In this document: positions 1-8,528 of the stretch, one piece after another
Position numbering within the stretch: position 1 is the stretch's first letter
How the letters are laid out: each line of letters starts with the position of its first letter
Assembly: GCF_017876405.1 (NCBI RefSeq)
Contig: NZ_JAGINW010000001.1
Location: forward strand, 5,345,203-5,409,202
Source of the DNA: Kibdelosporangium banguiense
Lineage (GTDB): Bacteria > Actinomycetota > Actinomycetes > Mycobacteriales > Pseudonocardiaceae
Direction of reading: 5' to 3'
DNA: 64,000 bases
Notes under the pieces: model-generated
The model's input: only the letters and a program-made list of their open reading frames with translations
What the model was told of the DNA's origin: nothing
Databases searched by the model: none
Made by a program: the position numbers and the translations under genes

Positions 1-609
1 GAACAACGCCGGCGACAGCGGTGCTGGGAAGTGCCGGTCGACAGTGTCGAAGTAGTTGTGAACGGCGCAGATCGTCGTGTCGTGCAACGGAATTCGCCGA
101 CTACCGCGTTTGGCGTGCCGTACCCGCAGCAGCCGGGCGGGCTCGTCGATGTCACCGCGGTTCAGGGCGAGGGCTTCGCCCAGCCGCAGGCCGGTGACCA
201 CCAGCAGGCCGATGAACGTCTCGTAGGTCGCTGCCCGCAGCGGTGGTTTCAGGTCGCGGGCCGCGGCCATCAGCGTGGTGATGTCGGTGTCGGAATACAG
301 ATACGGTGCGATCCGCTGCTGGCTGGCGGGCAGCAGATCCCGCGGCGGGATCTCGGTGGCAGGGTCGAGATTGTGCAGGTATTCGGCGAAGCCGCGGACC
401 ATCCCCAATCGCTGGCGCCACCAGATCGGTCCGGCACCAGAAGGCTGGACAGCCCAGGCCAGCGCCAGCTGTGTGGTGACGTGTTCGGCGTCGTTGCGGC
501 GCAGGTAGTCGACGAAGTCGGGTAACAGCCGTGCGTGATCGGTGAGCTGGTAGCCCAGGCTGCGGCGAAGGGTCAGATACGAGTCGACGGCGGCGTGCAG
601 ATCGGTCAT
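1..609 (-). CDS. Tyrosine recombinase, C-terminus outside window
   Basis: Phage-integrase/XerCD-like tyrosine recombinase whose 3' part runs off the window start. It begins MTDLHAAVDSYLTLRRSLGY, a typical SAM-like N-terminal core-binding domain, and the start of the catalytic domain is visible, with the first active-site Arg in GLRLGEALAL near residue 141. Its start overlaps the stop of the upstream recombinase gene by 4 bp (ATGA), so the two are translationally coupled. Tandem recombinases of this kind are the hallmark of recombinase-in-trio (RIT) elements; a third member would lie beyond the window. The family call is firm, the RIT call is inference. Confidence 0.8.
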   Translation of the reverse strand, partial: MTDLHAAVDSYLTLRRSLGYQLTDHARLLPDFVDYLRRNDAEHVTTQLALAWAVQPSGAGPIWWRQRLGMVRGFAEYLHNLDPATEIPPRDLLPASQQRIAPYLYSDTDITTLMAAARDLKPPLRAATYETFIGLLVVTGLRLGEALALNRGDIDEPARLLRVRHAKRGSRRIPLHDTTICAVHNYFDTVDRHFPAPLSPALF

Positions 610-1808
610 CGCGCACCTGGCCATGGCCGTGCCAGTTCTGTCGCGGTCGTGGGATCGACGGTGGCGTAGCAGGCGGTGACACCAACGTTGCGGTGCCGCA
701 ACACCTGGGCGACATCGGTCCACGAACTGCCGTGGCGCAGCAAGTGCGCCGCCGCGCCGTGACGTAGCAGGTGCGGCCCGGTGGCTGGCATCCCTGCCCG
801 CCCGGCCAGCCGGGTGACCACGTCACAAACACCACCGGCGGTCATCGTGCCTTCGGGTGCCCGCACGCTCGTGAACAGCGCCCGGCACCGCGGCGGAACC
901 CGGCGACGATCATCGCGCAGGTAGGCCACGACCGCCGCGCCGACATCGGCGGGCAGTGGGAGCACCTCGTAGCGGTTGCCTTTGCCGCAGACGGTGACCT
1001 CACCACGGTGCCAGTCCACCTCGTCGACCGTCAGCGCGGCCACCTCACCAGCACGAAGTCCCAATCGCCACAACACGATCACGATCGCGTGGTCACGCAA
1101 CCCGACCAGGCGCTGCCGGTCACAGCCCGCCAGTAGACGCCCGACATCCGCGTCGGTGAGTTCACGAGCAAGACTGCGCCGATGTCCCGCGACTTTCGGC
1201 AGCGTCGTTCCGAGGGCGTCCCCGATCACGCCGGTGACGTGGAGGAAGCGCAGCAACGACGCCAACGCCGTCATCGTCTTCTTCGACCATCCGACGCTGG
1301 AACGCGCGCAGACCGCTTCGGCATAAGCTGTCACCTCACCAGCCGACAGGTCTTCCAGCCGGTGGTGCCGGGACTGGACGTCACGGCAGAAACGTTCAGC
1401 GACACGCAGATTGACCGAGACGCTGCCCGAGGCGAGACCTCGTTCGCTGACCAAATAGCCGCGATACTGTTCGAGTAGGCACTCGACCGGATCGGTGCGT
1501 GCCGACTCGTCCGGTGGCACCGCACCGATCTCGCGGAGATAATCCACCACGAGCGCGAAGTTGGCCGCCGACACCAGGGTCACCAACCCGTTCGCGCGGC
1601 GGGCACTGACCAGCCCGGTCACGCACTCGGCGTTCAAATCTGCTGCGGTGAGGCGATTCTCGTGCAGCCATCGACTCAGTGCCCGCAGTTGGCGCAGCCG
1701 CCAGCGCACCGAGTCCGGCGCATAACCCTGGCACTCAAGCTCTGCCTGGAACCCGTTGGCATATAACGCAAGAGGGCCAGCAATGCCCATTACCCGACGC
1801 TGTTTCAT
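606..1808 (-). CDS. Tyrosine recombinase, tandem (RIT-like)
   Basis: A 400-residue site-specific tyrosine recombinase. The catalytic residues are visible: Arg in LGLRAGEVA (about residue 252), H-x-x-R in HLLRHG (346-349), a second His/Arg in LRHRN and the nucleophile Tyr in ACYATVD (about 381). I chose the ATG at 1808 because AGAGGAGG sits just upstream; an in-frame start 12 codons earlier lacks this. It is followed by a second recombinase with a 4-bp overlap. Such adjacent recombinases are known from RIT elements, where they move the element together. Directly upstream lie short TTATGCCG repeats that may mark the element's end. Confidence 0.85.
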   Translation of the reverse strand: MKQRRVMGIAGPLALYANGFQAELECQGYAPDSVRWRLRQLRALSRWLHENRLTAADLNAECVTGLVSARRANGLVTLVSAANFALVVDYLREIGAVPPDESARTDPVECLLEQYRGYLVSERGLASGSVSVNLRVAERFCRDVQSRHHRLEDLSAGEVTAYAEAVCARSSVGWSKKTMTALASLLRFLHVTGVIGDALGTTLPKVAGHRRSLARELTDADVGRLLAGCDRQRLVGLRDHAIVIVLWRLGLRAGEVAALTVDEVDWHRGEVTVCGKGNRYEVLPLPADVGAAVVAYLRDDRRRVPPRCRALFTSVRAPEGTMTAGGVCDVVTRLAGRAGMPATGPHLLRHGAAAHLLRHGSSWTDVAQVLRHRNVGVTACYATVDPTTATELARPWPGAR

Positions 1809-1865
1809 CTCAGCCTCCTCTGAACGACGAATCGGACAGAGCAAGCATGAGCCCGCAGCCTGTAG

Positions 1866-1958
1866 TTATGCCGAGTCGTTCACCGCGAAACCATCGCCCC
1901 ACCAGCCCCGATACCCACCTGCGCGGGCCGCCCCGGCATAACCACCCGCTCGGCATAA
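1866..1958. repeat. TTATGCCG repeats at probable RIT element end
   Basis: The 8-mer TTATGCCG occurs on the plus strand at 1866-1873 and on the minus strand at 1934-1941 and 1951-1958. The outermost copy falls exactly where the IS3-type OrfB reading frame stops looking like a transposase (after SNDNPYS), so this array probably marks the terminus of the recombinase-bearing element that inserted into the IS. Its role as a recombination site is inference. Confidence 0.5.
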
Positions 1959-2640
1959 TCCGAATACGGGTTGTCGTTCGAGGTTCGAGGGCGGGAATGC
2001 GACCGCAGCACTCCGAGGTCGGTCAGGAGTTCGGAGACTGGTTTGGAGACCATCGCCCCGCCGCGGTCGGCGTGGATGGTGTGCGGCTCGCATCCGTTAC
2101 GGGCAATGGCATCAGCCAGGAAATCCTTGGCCACAACCGCGTCCTCGGCCGCGGCGACCAGCCAGCCGGTGACATACCGGGAAACGATATCGAGGATGAC
2201 GTAGCACTTGTACCACATCCCTTTCACCGGTCCTTTCAACGCGGTGATGTCCCAGGACCACACCTCGCTGGGTCCGTGGGCGACCAGCTCCGGGCGGATC
2301 CGGGGCGGATGAGTGGCCTGACGGCGGCGTTCGGAGACCTGGCCGGCGGCGCGGGCGATGCGGTACATCGTGGAGATCGAGCAGTGGTAGCGGCCTTCGT
2401 CCAGTTCCCGGGCCCAGACCTGCGGGATGGCCAGGTCTCGATAGGCAGGGCTGGTCAACAGGTCCAGCACGGCGGTCCGTTCGGTGTCGGTCAGTGCTGA
2501 GGGTGGTGGTCTGCGGGGCAGCCATGGACCGTGTTTGACTGCTGCAGGTTTGGTGTGTCGGTAGTGGGTGGCTCGGGGATATCCCGGTCAGCGCGCAGGA
2601 TTTCTGCACCGACACGTCCGCTGAGCGCAGTTCGGTGAAC
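1959..2640 (-). pseudogene. IS3-type OrfB transposase, frameshifted and truncated
   Basis: Remnant of an IS3-family OrfB (rve/DDE integrase core). The core frame reads SEVWSWDITALKGPVKGMWY and later HADRGGAMVSKPVSELL, carrying the first two Asp residues of DDE. The C-terminal third with the catalytic Glu is missing because the frame is cut after SNDNPYS by the TTATGCCG array. A G run at 2575-2578 (CCCC on the coding strand) seems one base too long: upstream the frame reads VSVQKSCALTGIS and downstream ATHYRHTKPAAV only after dropping one base. Two lesions make it non-functional. The matching OrfA lies upstream. Confidence 0.75.
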
Positions 2641-2647
2641 GTGGTGG

Positions 2648-3085
2648 TCAGGATGTCGTCGGCGGCTTGTCGTTGTCCGCACTCTCGGAGAGTTCTTCCA
2701 AGAGCGCGTGTGCTTTTCCCATGATGTCCAGCGCCAAGCGGGTTTTGGTGAGGTCGGCTTCCAGTTTCGCGTTACGGCGGCGGAGTTCTTCCAACTCGAG
2801 TTGCTCGGCTGTTTTCCTGGGGCGTTTCGAGGCAGCTGCTGGATCTGCCGGCCGGTGGGTCAGGGTGCCCGCGTCCCGGGCTCGTGCCCATTCGATGACG
2901 TGGGAGGAGTACAGGCCTTCACGGCGCAGGATCGCGCCTTTCTCGCCGTTCGGGGCGTTCTCGTACTCGGTGACGATGGCCAGTTTGTACTCCGTGGTGA
3001 ACACCCGCCGGGACGGTCGTGGCGCGGGATCGGCCGCTGGGGTCGTCGGGCTGGGCTGGTCGTCAGACGGGGTGGACACGTACAC
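2648..3085 (-). CDS. IS3-family OrfA, HTH protein
   Basis: A 145-residue OrfA-type protein with the transposase_8 helix-turn-helix (RRVFTTEYKLAIVTEYENA, then YSSHVIEWARARD) followed by a leucine-zipper-like coiled coil (AEQLELEELRRRNAKLEADL). In IS3 elements OrfA binds the terminal repeats and is joined to OrfB by a programmed frameshift. Here OrfA looks intact but OrfB downstream is broken, so the element cannot move by itself. The first 25 residues are Pro-rich and the exact start is uncertain. Confidence 0.8.
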   Translation of the reverse strand: MYVSTPSDDQPSPTTPAADPAPRPSRRVFTTEYKLAIVTEYENAPNGEKGAILRREGLYSSHVIEWARARDAGTLTHRPADPAAASKRPRKTAEQLELEELRRRNAKLEADLTKTRLALDIMGKAHALLEELSESADNDKPPTTS

Positions 3086-3360
3086 AAGGATCTCCGATCC
3101 CGCCCTTGGTCAGGAACCCCGGTACTCACACCGGGTGTCTCACGCGATCCTGGCAAAGAGGGGGCGGGGTGTCCAGGGAGGTCAGTCGTGTGCTCGATTC
3201 CGTGACCAGCACGGTGTCGAGTGGTTCGTGAGGCGTGTTAGTGGCCAGTTCAGATTCCGGCTGGCCGCTGACAGAGGCGCGCGCACTTCGCCTCTCCTTT
3301 GATCCTTGCTGTCCTGGGCTGTTGCGAAGGTATAGGTCCAGGTGGTGTCGTTGGCCACCT

Positions 3361-4095
3361 GTTGGGGGACCACCACGTTGCCAGTCGGCGGGCCATCAAC
3401 AGCAGGTGATCCACCGAGAGAACATGTTCCAGATCTACCTTGCGGACCGATCATGGCGACGGCAACCGAACGTCCGGAAATGCCGATGAGCAGACGTATG
3501 GTCGTCCTGGTCAGCTCGTATCCTCATCCTCCAGTGTGGGGATCACCGGCGACAGAAGGTGGTCTGCGTGCTCGGTGACCGTGCCTCGGACCAGCCGGAA
3601 GACACGGAAGCTCAGCATGTGCTCCGGGTGCTCGTCGTCGTGGACGTACAGCAGCCCGTATGACCCTGGGGCAAGCTGTCCGACTTTGACGAACAGGTCG
3701 ACCACCGCTTCACCATGCTGCCCGCGATGATTCGGGTTCCCACCGAGGTGGATGTAGTACTCGCCATTCATCGGCTGAAGATCCATCAACGCGTAACCAG
3801 CCAGCTCGTCGACCAGGGCCTGGATCTCGCTGAGACGAAGAGGCGGTTCGTCGTCAAGCGCTTCAGCGGTCGAGCGAAGCGTTATCCACCCGTGGTACTC
3901 GAACATGGCGGAAGTCTAGAAGGCCAGGCGGTCGGGCCGCCTGCACATTAGCCGGCCAACATCCGCACATGCCGCTTATCGGTTGTTCGGGAACGCAGCG
4001 TTCGCCAATCGTCAGCGCGAAAACCTATTCCAGTTCTGCGCTGCGTCGGTGGCCCCGTCGGCGGCCCCACGACTGACAACGTGGTGGTCCCACAA
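3361..4095. repeat. Imperfect 34-bp inverted repeats around Imm7 gene
   Basis: The minus strand of 3361-3394 and the plus strand of 4062-4095 are near-identical. Both contain CAACGTGGTGGTCCC preceded by CGACTG and GGCCC, about 29 of 34 positions matching by eye, with weaker similarity further out. They bracket 3395-4061, which contains only the orphan immunity gene. They may be remains of IS ends or a small mobile cassette. The stretches 3086-3510 and 3907-4165 hold no other convincing gene. Confidence 0.5.
3511..3906 (-). CDS. Imm7-family immunity protein, orphan
   Basis: A 131-residue protein beginning MFEYHGWITLRSTAEALDD. This start and the later MNGEYYIHLGGNPNHRG and FRVFRLVRGTVTEHADHLLSP match what I recall of the Imm7 immunity-protein family, which neutralises toxin tips of polymorphic toxin systems in the cytoplasm. 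No toxin gene lies beside it: the neighbours are IS3 remnants and IS-like repeats. It is therefore an orphan, either protecting against kin toxins or carried by mobile DNA. The family call rests on motif memory. Confidence 0.75.
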   Translation of the reverse strand: MFEYHGWITLRSTAEALDDEPPLRLSEIQALVDELAGYALMDLQPMNGEYYIHLGGNPNHRGQHGEAVVDLFVKVGQLAPGSYGLLYVHDDEHPEHMLSFRVFRLVRGTVTEHADHLLSPVIPTLEDEDTS

Positions 4096-4165
4096 TGGAC
4101 CAGCGACACAGGTGGAGCGCCCGGAGCGAAACGAAGGACGAACGACCTCGAGGTGCGTCGAGTGG

Positions 4166-4212
4166 TGTCCGTTGCCACTGAAGTTTGTCCCTCTGCCAGT
4201 GAAGTCTGTCCG
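4166..4212 (+). repeat. 47-bp terminal inverted repeat, left copy
   Basis: Starts TGTCCGTTGCCACTGAAG and matches the reverse complement of 6922-6968 at 44 of 47 positions. The pair encloses a LysR gene, an NmrA-like gene and a darcynin gene. The internal repetition of a GCCACTGAA/TTTGTCC motif resembles multi-repeat IS ends; no transposase lies between the copies. Bases 4213-4431 show no convincing gene. Confidence 0.7.
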
Positions 4213-4431
4213 ACTGCGCCGCTCCGAACGGGGTAGGCGCTCATGGTCGGGCGGGTTCCCGGTCTCGGGGATCAATCGGGCAGTGGTTAGGGGTGAGTAC
4301 TCCACCCACGAGATCGACTTGGTGCCGGAGGCCTACGAGCAGCGCCTGGACATCGACGTCACCAAGCTCGACCCCAGGTCGGGTTCGGGCCTGTGTCCGG
4401 GCGCCCGGGTATGCGCGGACCGGGCCGTGGG

Positions 4432-5376
4432 TTATTCCTCCCGGGTCGGACGGAGTACCCGGCGCACGGCGTCACGCAGCCACTGGTGGGCCCCGTCGGC
4501 GGTGTGGCGTGGGTGCCAGGCCATGCCGATCGTCAGTGGTGGCAGCGGCAGCGGGATTTCCAGCAGGCGCAGTCCCAGCGCGTGCGCCGCGTCGCTGAGT
4601 GGTGAAGAGGGCTCGCCCGGCAGCGCGGTCGGCATCAGGCAGACCACGTCGGTGACCGCGGCCAGTGCCATCGCCGCCAGATGTCCGGGCAGGACGGCGC
4701 TGACCCGCCGGCTGAGCCCGTGTTCGGCCAAGGCCGCGTCCAGCGGGCCGGTGAAGCGTCCCCGGCGGCTGACCGCCACGTGCTCGGCCGCCGCCAGCCT
4801 GGCGGGTGTCAGGGTTGTTTCGGCGAGCGGGTGCCCGCCCCTGACGCCGGCCACCATCCGCAGTGTGACCAGCTCTTCGACCCGGGTCTCCGGGTCGACG
4901 TGGTCGATGGCCCCGATCTCCAGATCGATCCGGCCCTCGCGCAGCGCGGGGCCCGCCTCCCACTCCTCGGCCAGCACCCGCAGCGAGACGCCCGGCACCT
5001 GGCGCCGGGCCAGCCCGAGCAGAGCCGGCGCCAGCGCCGCGCCGACCAGGTCCGAGGCCTGGACGGTGAAGGTGCGCCGCAGTGCGGCGGGGTCGATCCC
5101 GCCGCTCGGGGTGAGCAATGCCTCCAGCCGGCGCACCACCGCGGCGGCCTCATCCCGCAGCGCCTCGGCGCGGGGTGTGGGCACCATCGCCTGTCCTGCC
5201 CGCACCAGGAGCGGATCCTGGAGCACCCGGCGCAGCCGGGCCAGGGTGCGGCTCATCGCCGCGGGGGAGGTGCGCAGCCGCGCGGCGGCACGGGTGACGC
5301 TCTGCTCGGTCAGCAGGGCGTCGAGGGCGACAGCGAGGTTGGCGTCAAGGTTCGGGGAAGGGCTGCTCACCGGCAT
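4432..5376 (-). CDS. LysR-family transcriptional regulator
   Basis: A 314-residue LysR regulator. The N-terminal winged HTH is clear (LDALLTEQSVTRAAARLRTSPAAMSRTLARLRRVLQDPLLVR in pieces), followed by a substrate-binding domain (DLEIGAIDHVDPETRVEELV, ending MAWHPRHTADGAHQWLRDAV). I used the ATG at 5376 that gives MPVSSPSPNLDANL; the open frame runs further upstream across the divergent gene but that part is a shadow. It is divergent from the NmrA-like gene and probably controls it. It closely resembles the second LysR in this window (35776-36687) in layout and C-terminal motif. Confidence 0.9.
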   Translation of the reverse strand: MPVSSPSPNLDANLAVALDALLTEQSVTRAAARLRTSPAAMSRTLARLRRVLQDPLLVRAGQAMVPTPRAEALRDEAAAVVRRLEALLTPSGGIDPAALRRTFTVQASDLVGAALAPALLGLARRQVPGVSLRVLAEEWEAGPALREGRIDLEIGAIDHVDPETRVEELVTLRMVAGVRGGHPLAETTLTPARLAAAEHVAVSRRGRFTGPLDAALAEHGLSRRVSAVLPGHLAAMALAAVTDVVCLMPTALPGEPSSPLSDAAHALGLRLLEIPLPLPPLTIGMAWHPRHTADGAHQWLRDAVRRVLRPTREE

Positions 5377-5390
5377 TATTCCGTTTCGGG

Positions 5391-5425
5391 CAATGATTGG
5401 ATGCTGAAGTTCCCATTGTGGCAAT
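5391..5425. promoter_or_regulatory. Possible LysR binding region
   Basis: Between the divergent lysR and NmrA-like genes there are two short dyads, CAATGATTG (5391-5399) and ATTGTGGCAAT (5415-5425, a T-N-A type imperfect dyad). LysR regulators usually bind such dyads in divergent promoters. Assignment is inference. Confidence 0.3.
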
Positions 5426-5485
5426 GCGGTTCGGGTCTGCACGCTCAAGGCGCCGTACCAACCCGACATAGACCGCGAGGTTTTC

Positions 5486-6403
5486 ATGATCGTCATTACC
5501 GCCCCCACCGGGAACATCGGCCGGCGACTGCTGTCACTGCTGGTCGAGGCCGCGCCCGCACGCGGAGAGGAGTTGCGCGTCGTGGTCCGCGATCCTGCCC
5601 GGCTCCCCGAGGCCGTGCGCGGACGGGTCGAGGTGGTCACCGGCTCGCACGGCGACGCCGCGACCGTCGAGCGCGCCTTCGCCGGGGCCGACGCCGTTTT
5701 CTGGCTGGTGCCGCCGGACGCCTCGACCACGCCCGACGAGGCATACAGCGGCTTCACCCGCCCGGCCGCGCGGGCGTTCGCCGCCCACGGCGTCGGCCAT
5801 GTCGTCGGCGTCTCGGCGCTCGGCCGCGGCACCCCGCAGGCCGCCCAGGCCGGGCTGGTCACCGCCTCCCTGGCCATGGACGACCTGATCGCCGACTCCG
5901 GCGTCGCCTACCGCGCCCTGGCCTGTCCGTCCTTCTTCGAGAACCTGCTAGAGGAGGCCGACTCGATCCGCGAGAACGGCGTCTTCACCGACACCGTCGC
6001 CACGGACCGCCCGGCCCCGATGGTGGCCGTCGCCGACATCGCCGCGACGGCAGCCGGGCTGCTGCTGGACCGCTCCTGGACCGGCGTCGGCAGTGTTCCG
6101 GTGCTCGGCCCGCAGGACCTCTCGCCCAACGACCTGGCCCGCATCATGACCGAACAGTTGGGCCGCCCGGTCCGCTACCAGCGCCAGCCGCTCGACGAAC
6201 TGCGGTCCACCCTGCTCGGCTACGGCCTCAACGAGGCGTTCGTCGAGGGCATGATCGACATGAAACGCGCCAAGGACCAGGGCCTGGACTCAGGCATCGA
6301 CCGCTCGCCTCAGGCGGGCCAGGCCACCGGATTCGCGCAGTGGTGCGCGCAGACCCTCAAGCCCACCGTCCTCGCCACACCGGAGGCCGTCGATGCCCAC
6401 TAA
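5486..6403 (+). CDS. NmrA-like NAD(P)-binding protein
   Basis: A 305-residue atypical-SDR/NmrA-type protein. It starts MIVITAPTGNIGRRLLSLL with the dinucleotide-binding Gly motif, followed by VVRDPARLP and VFWLVPPDAS, typical of this family (redox sensors, quinone reductases). No classic YxxxK pair is obvious. The stop overlaps the start of the darcynin gene by 11 bp, so the two form a coupled operon. The divergent LysR is the likely regulator. Substrate unknown. Confidence 0.85.
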   Translation: MIVITAPTGNIGRRLLSLLVEAAPARGEELRVVVRDPARLPEAVRGRVEVVTGSHGDAATVERAFAGADAVFWLVPPDASTTPDEAYSGFTRPAARAFAAHGVGHVVGVSALGRGTPQAAQAGLVTASLAMDDLIADSGVAYRALACPSFFENLLEEADSIRENGVFTDTVATDRPAPMVAVADIAATAAGLLLDRSWTGVGSVPVLGPQDLSPNDLARIMTEQLGRPVRYQRQPLDELRSTLLGYGLNEAFVEGMIDMKRAKDQGLDSGIDRSPQAGQATGFAQWCAQTLKPTVLATPEAVDAH

Positions 6404-6758
6404 CCGAACCGAGCCGCCGGTCACCGCGTTCATGCTGGTCAAGACCACGCCCGAATGGCTGGCGATGACCGTGCCCGAACGAGTCCAAGCCTTCACCACC
6501 CACGTCGTCCCGGTGATCGAGGCCCGCACCCACGGCGTCCGCTCTCGCTTCTACGACACGGAGTTCTACTCAGCGCGGGTCACCGACATCTGGGTCTGGG
6601 AGGCAGACGACCACGACGCCTACCGGCTGCTGATCGACGCGCTACGCGAAACCCCCTTCTGGGACCACTACTTCACCGTTGTCGACCTGCTCGTGGGCAC
6701 CGAGAACGGCTACGCCCACACCTACGACCTGGAGCCGGTGGCCACCCTCACCACCTGA
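6393..6758 (+). CDS. Darcynin-family protein
   Basis: A 121-residue small cytosolic protein: VTAFMLVKTTPEWLAM, then IEARTHGVRSRFYDTEFYSARVTDIWVWEADDHDAY in pieces and FWDHYFTVVDLLVGTENGYA. This matches the darcynin family (conserved WL, FYDTE, W-W motifs); its members often sit beside oxidoreductases under LysR or TetR control and have no established biochemistry. Overlap with the upstream NmrA-like gene implies translational coupling. It is the last gene inside the 47-bp inverted repeats. Confidence 0.8.
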   Translation: MPTNRTEPPVTAFMLVKTTPEWLAMTVPERVQAFTTHVVPVIEARTHGVRSRFYDTEFYSARVTDIWVWEADDHDAYRLLIDALRETPFWDHYFTVVDLLVGTENGYAHTYDLEPVATLTT

Positions 6759-6921
6759 CGCGAACGGCTGCCCCCTTCATCCCCGACGCCGGTTCCAGCG
6801 ACACCGGAGAACCGGACGGCATCGAATCCCAGGCCAGCACACCGGCTGGCTCATTCGCCACAAGTGGCCGAGCAGCACCAATGCAGTAGCGGGACAAGGT
6901 TCAGTGGCACAAACCCGCGTC

Positions 6922-6968
6922 CGGACAGACTTCACTCGCAGAGGGACAAACTCCAGCGGCAACGGACA
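6922..6968 (-). repeat. 47-bp terminal inverted repeat, right copy
   Basis: Inverted partner of 4166-4212 with three mismatches. The flanking 6885-6921 contains a further degenerate copy of the same motif (rc TGCCACTGAACCTTGTCC). Bases 6759-6921 otherwise hold nothing recognisable. Confidence 0.7.
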
Positions 6969-7110
6969 AGTGGCGGCACGCTTGATCGCGAGGAACGCCA
7001 TAGTGCGGTCGAAACTGATCGACACTGATCACCACAGGTGATCAACATCTGCGGTCAGAATCCACGAACAAGTGCGGTCAAACTCGGAAAGGTAGTGCCG
7101 GGGTGACATG

Positions 7111-7240
7111 GTGAAGTCGGCCCGGGGCGCGGTTCCGGTCTTTCGACCGGTCCGTTTCCCCGGAGCCGCTTCCCGAACCGGGCATGCGGTGTGAAGCACC
7201 GCACCCGGCTCTCCACAAGTCTCGAGGGACGCGGCACGAT
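7111..7240 (-). ncRNA. Group II intron 3' end (domains V-VI) remnant
   Basis: On the minus strand 7175-7211 forms a domain-V-like hairpin starting GAGCCGGGTGCGGTG and ending ACCGCATGCCCGGTTC, with the AGC triad and a 2-nt bulge on the 3' arm. It is followed by a domain-VI-like stem (inner hairpin CCGGTC-GAAA-GACCGG) and the run CCGGGCCGACTTCAC that resembles a group II 3' end near 7111. No reverse-transcriptase gene is present: upstream sequence is cut by the IS5-type element at 7366. The apical loop is not a GNRA, so this is likely a decayed remnant. Bases 6969-7110 show nothing else. Confidence 0.5.
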
Positions 7241-7365
7241 CGGGTGATTGTCGTTTTGCTGTCTTGCGCGGTCGTTGAACGCCGACAATGGTGAGCGGCC
7301 AAGGGCGGCCGGATGCCTGCCCAGCACGGAACCACATATGGATCCGTTACGACAGAAGGACATTA

Positions 7366-8262
7366 AAGGTTGTCCCGTAATGATCTTGGGTGTAGGTCGG
7401 TGGTGGACCAGTGCCCGCCACCAGGTGTGATGTGGATCGATCAGCAGGTCATGGCCAGGTTGCGCATCTGGGCCACGCCACGCAGGGCATACCAGACGCC
7501 GTCGCCTTTACGTCGGCAGTTACGGAGAATGTTCCAGGACTTCATATGCGCCAACGCGTGCTCGACCCGAGCACGGATGCTTTTGTGCACCGTGTTCAGA
7601 TCCTCCTGCCACACGGGAAGGCTGCGTCCCTTACCCGGCTTGCGGTACGGGATGATCACCTCCGGGTTGCCCAGGTAGCCGCCATCGGCCATCACGTTCG
7701 CGCCCACGCACTGCTGGTCCACGCCCGAGTCCCGATATGCCCGACTGTCGTGTCGGTTGCCCGGCATGGTGCTCCCGACCGCGACACCCCTGCGGGTGTT
7801 GGCGTCGATGACGACCTGCATGTTCACCGAGTATCGGTAGTTCTTGCTGGATGCGGACACGCTGCGGTCGTGGGTGGGGACCAGCGTGCCGTCCACGATC
7901 AGAACAGTGTGGGGGCTGTGCGGGATGGTCACCGGCGGGAGCACCAGCAGCGGCGCGACGTGCTCCACAACGCGGTTGGCGGCGGATTTGGAGATCCCGA
8001 ACAGCAACGCGATCTGCCGGAAGGTCAGGTTGGTGCGGTAGTACACCGCAGTCAGCAACACCCGGTCGGTCAGCGGCAGGCCCCAGCGCCGGCCAACACC
8101 GACCTGCTCACCACCCCGACCGGCCACAATGCCCACCAACTCCTGAAACTGCCGGACCGACAAACCCGTGAACACCGACACCCACCCGGGCCGGTCCGCC
8201 CTGATCACCTGCTCCACACCATGATCAACGATCAACGGTTCCCGCCATTACGGGACAACCTT
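7366..8262 (-). mobile_element. IS5-type insertion sequence, copy 1 (897 bp)
   Basis: Ends are perfect inverted repeats (AAGGTTGTCCCGTAATG at the left, CATTACGGGACAACCTT at the right), each flanked by TA, consistent with a TA target duplication. It carries one transposase gene on the minus strand. An apparently identical copy in opposite orientation lies at 12290-13186; together they bracket about 4.0 kb. Confidence 0.9.
7441..8235 (-). CDS. IS5-family transposase, copy 1
   Basis: A 264-residue DDE transposase of the DDE_Tnp_4 type: HTH region (LTFRQIALLFGISKSAANRV), first Asp in VLIVDGTLVPTHD, second in VMADGGYLGNPEV and Glu in RARVEHALAHMKSW. Full length and uninterrupted. The protein is identical to that at 12317-13111, so the two copies arose recently. 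The terminal repeats lie 75 bp beyond its stop and 27 bp before its start. Confidence 0.95.
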   Translation of the reverse strand: MIVDHGVEQVIRADRPGWVSVFTGLSVRQFQELVGIVAGRGGEQVGVGRRWGLPLTDRVLLTAVYYRTNLTFRQIALLFGISKSAANRVVEHVAPLLVLPPVTIPHSPHTVLIVDGTLVPTHDRSVSASSKNYRYSVNMQVVIDANTRRGVAVGSTMPGNRHDSRAYRDSGVDQQCVGANVMADGGYLGNPEVIIPYRKPGKGRSLPVWQEDLNTVHKSIRARVEHALAHMKSWNILRNCRRKGDGVWYALRGVAQMRNLAMTC

Positions 8263-8528
8263 TAGCTAGATCCTTTGTGGTCAGTAACAAATAAGACTGT
8301 CGGCTGCCAGGCAGAAGGGACCACTTCGGAGCCGGTTTTGCCAGAACCCTTGAGCGTGGCAGGCGACACTGCCGAAGCTCTGTCGCTGTGACAGTTGTGG
8401 AGTCGCCACGCGTGTCCCATCGCAGACCGGCATCTCGGCACCACGGGCGGTGTCGCTCACTTGGTTGCCTGATGCTGTCCGAACTTCAGGTGTGGGGCAG
8501 TGTCTGACGAGCACCTGCGGCTGGGGTG

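Noticed and set aside
4681..6468. A 595-codon plus-strand frame across the LysR/NmrA region
   Set aside because: Arg/Gly/Pro-rich shadow spanning two well-supported genes and their promoter.
7029..7363. Small minus-strand frames before the IS5-type copy
   Set aside because: They overlap the group II intron-like hairpins and look like chance translation of structured RNA sequence.
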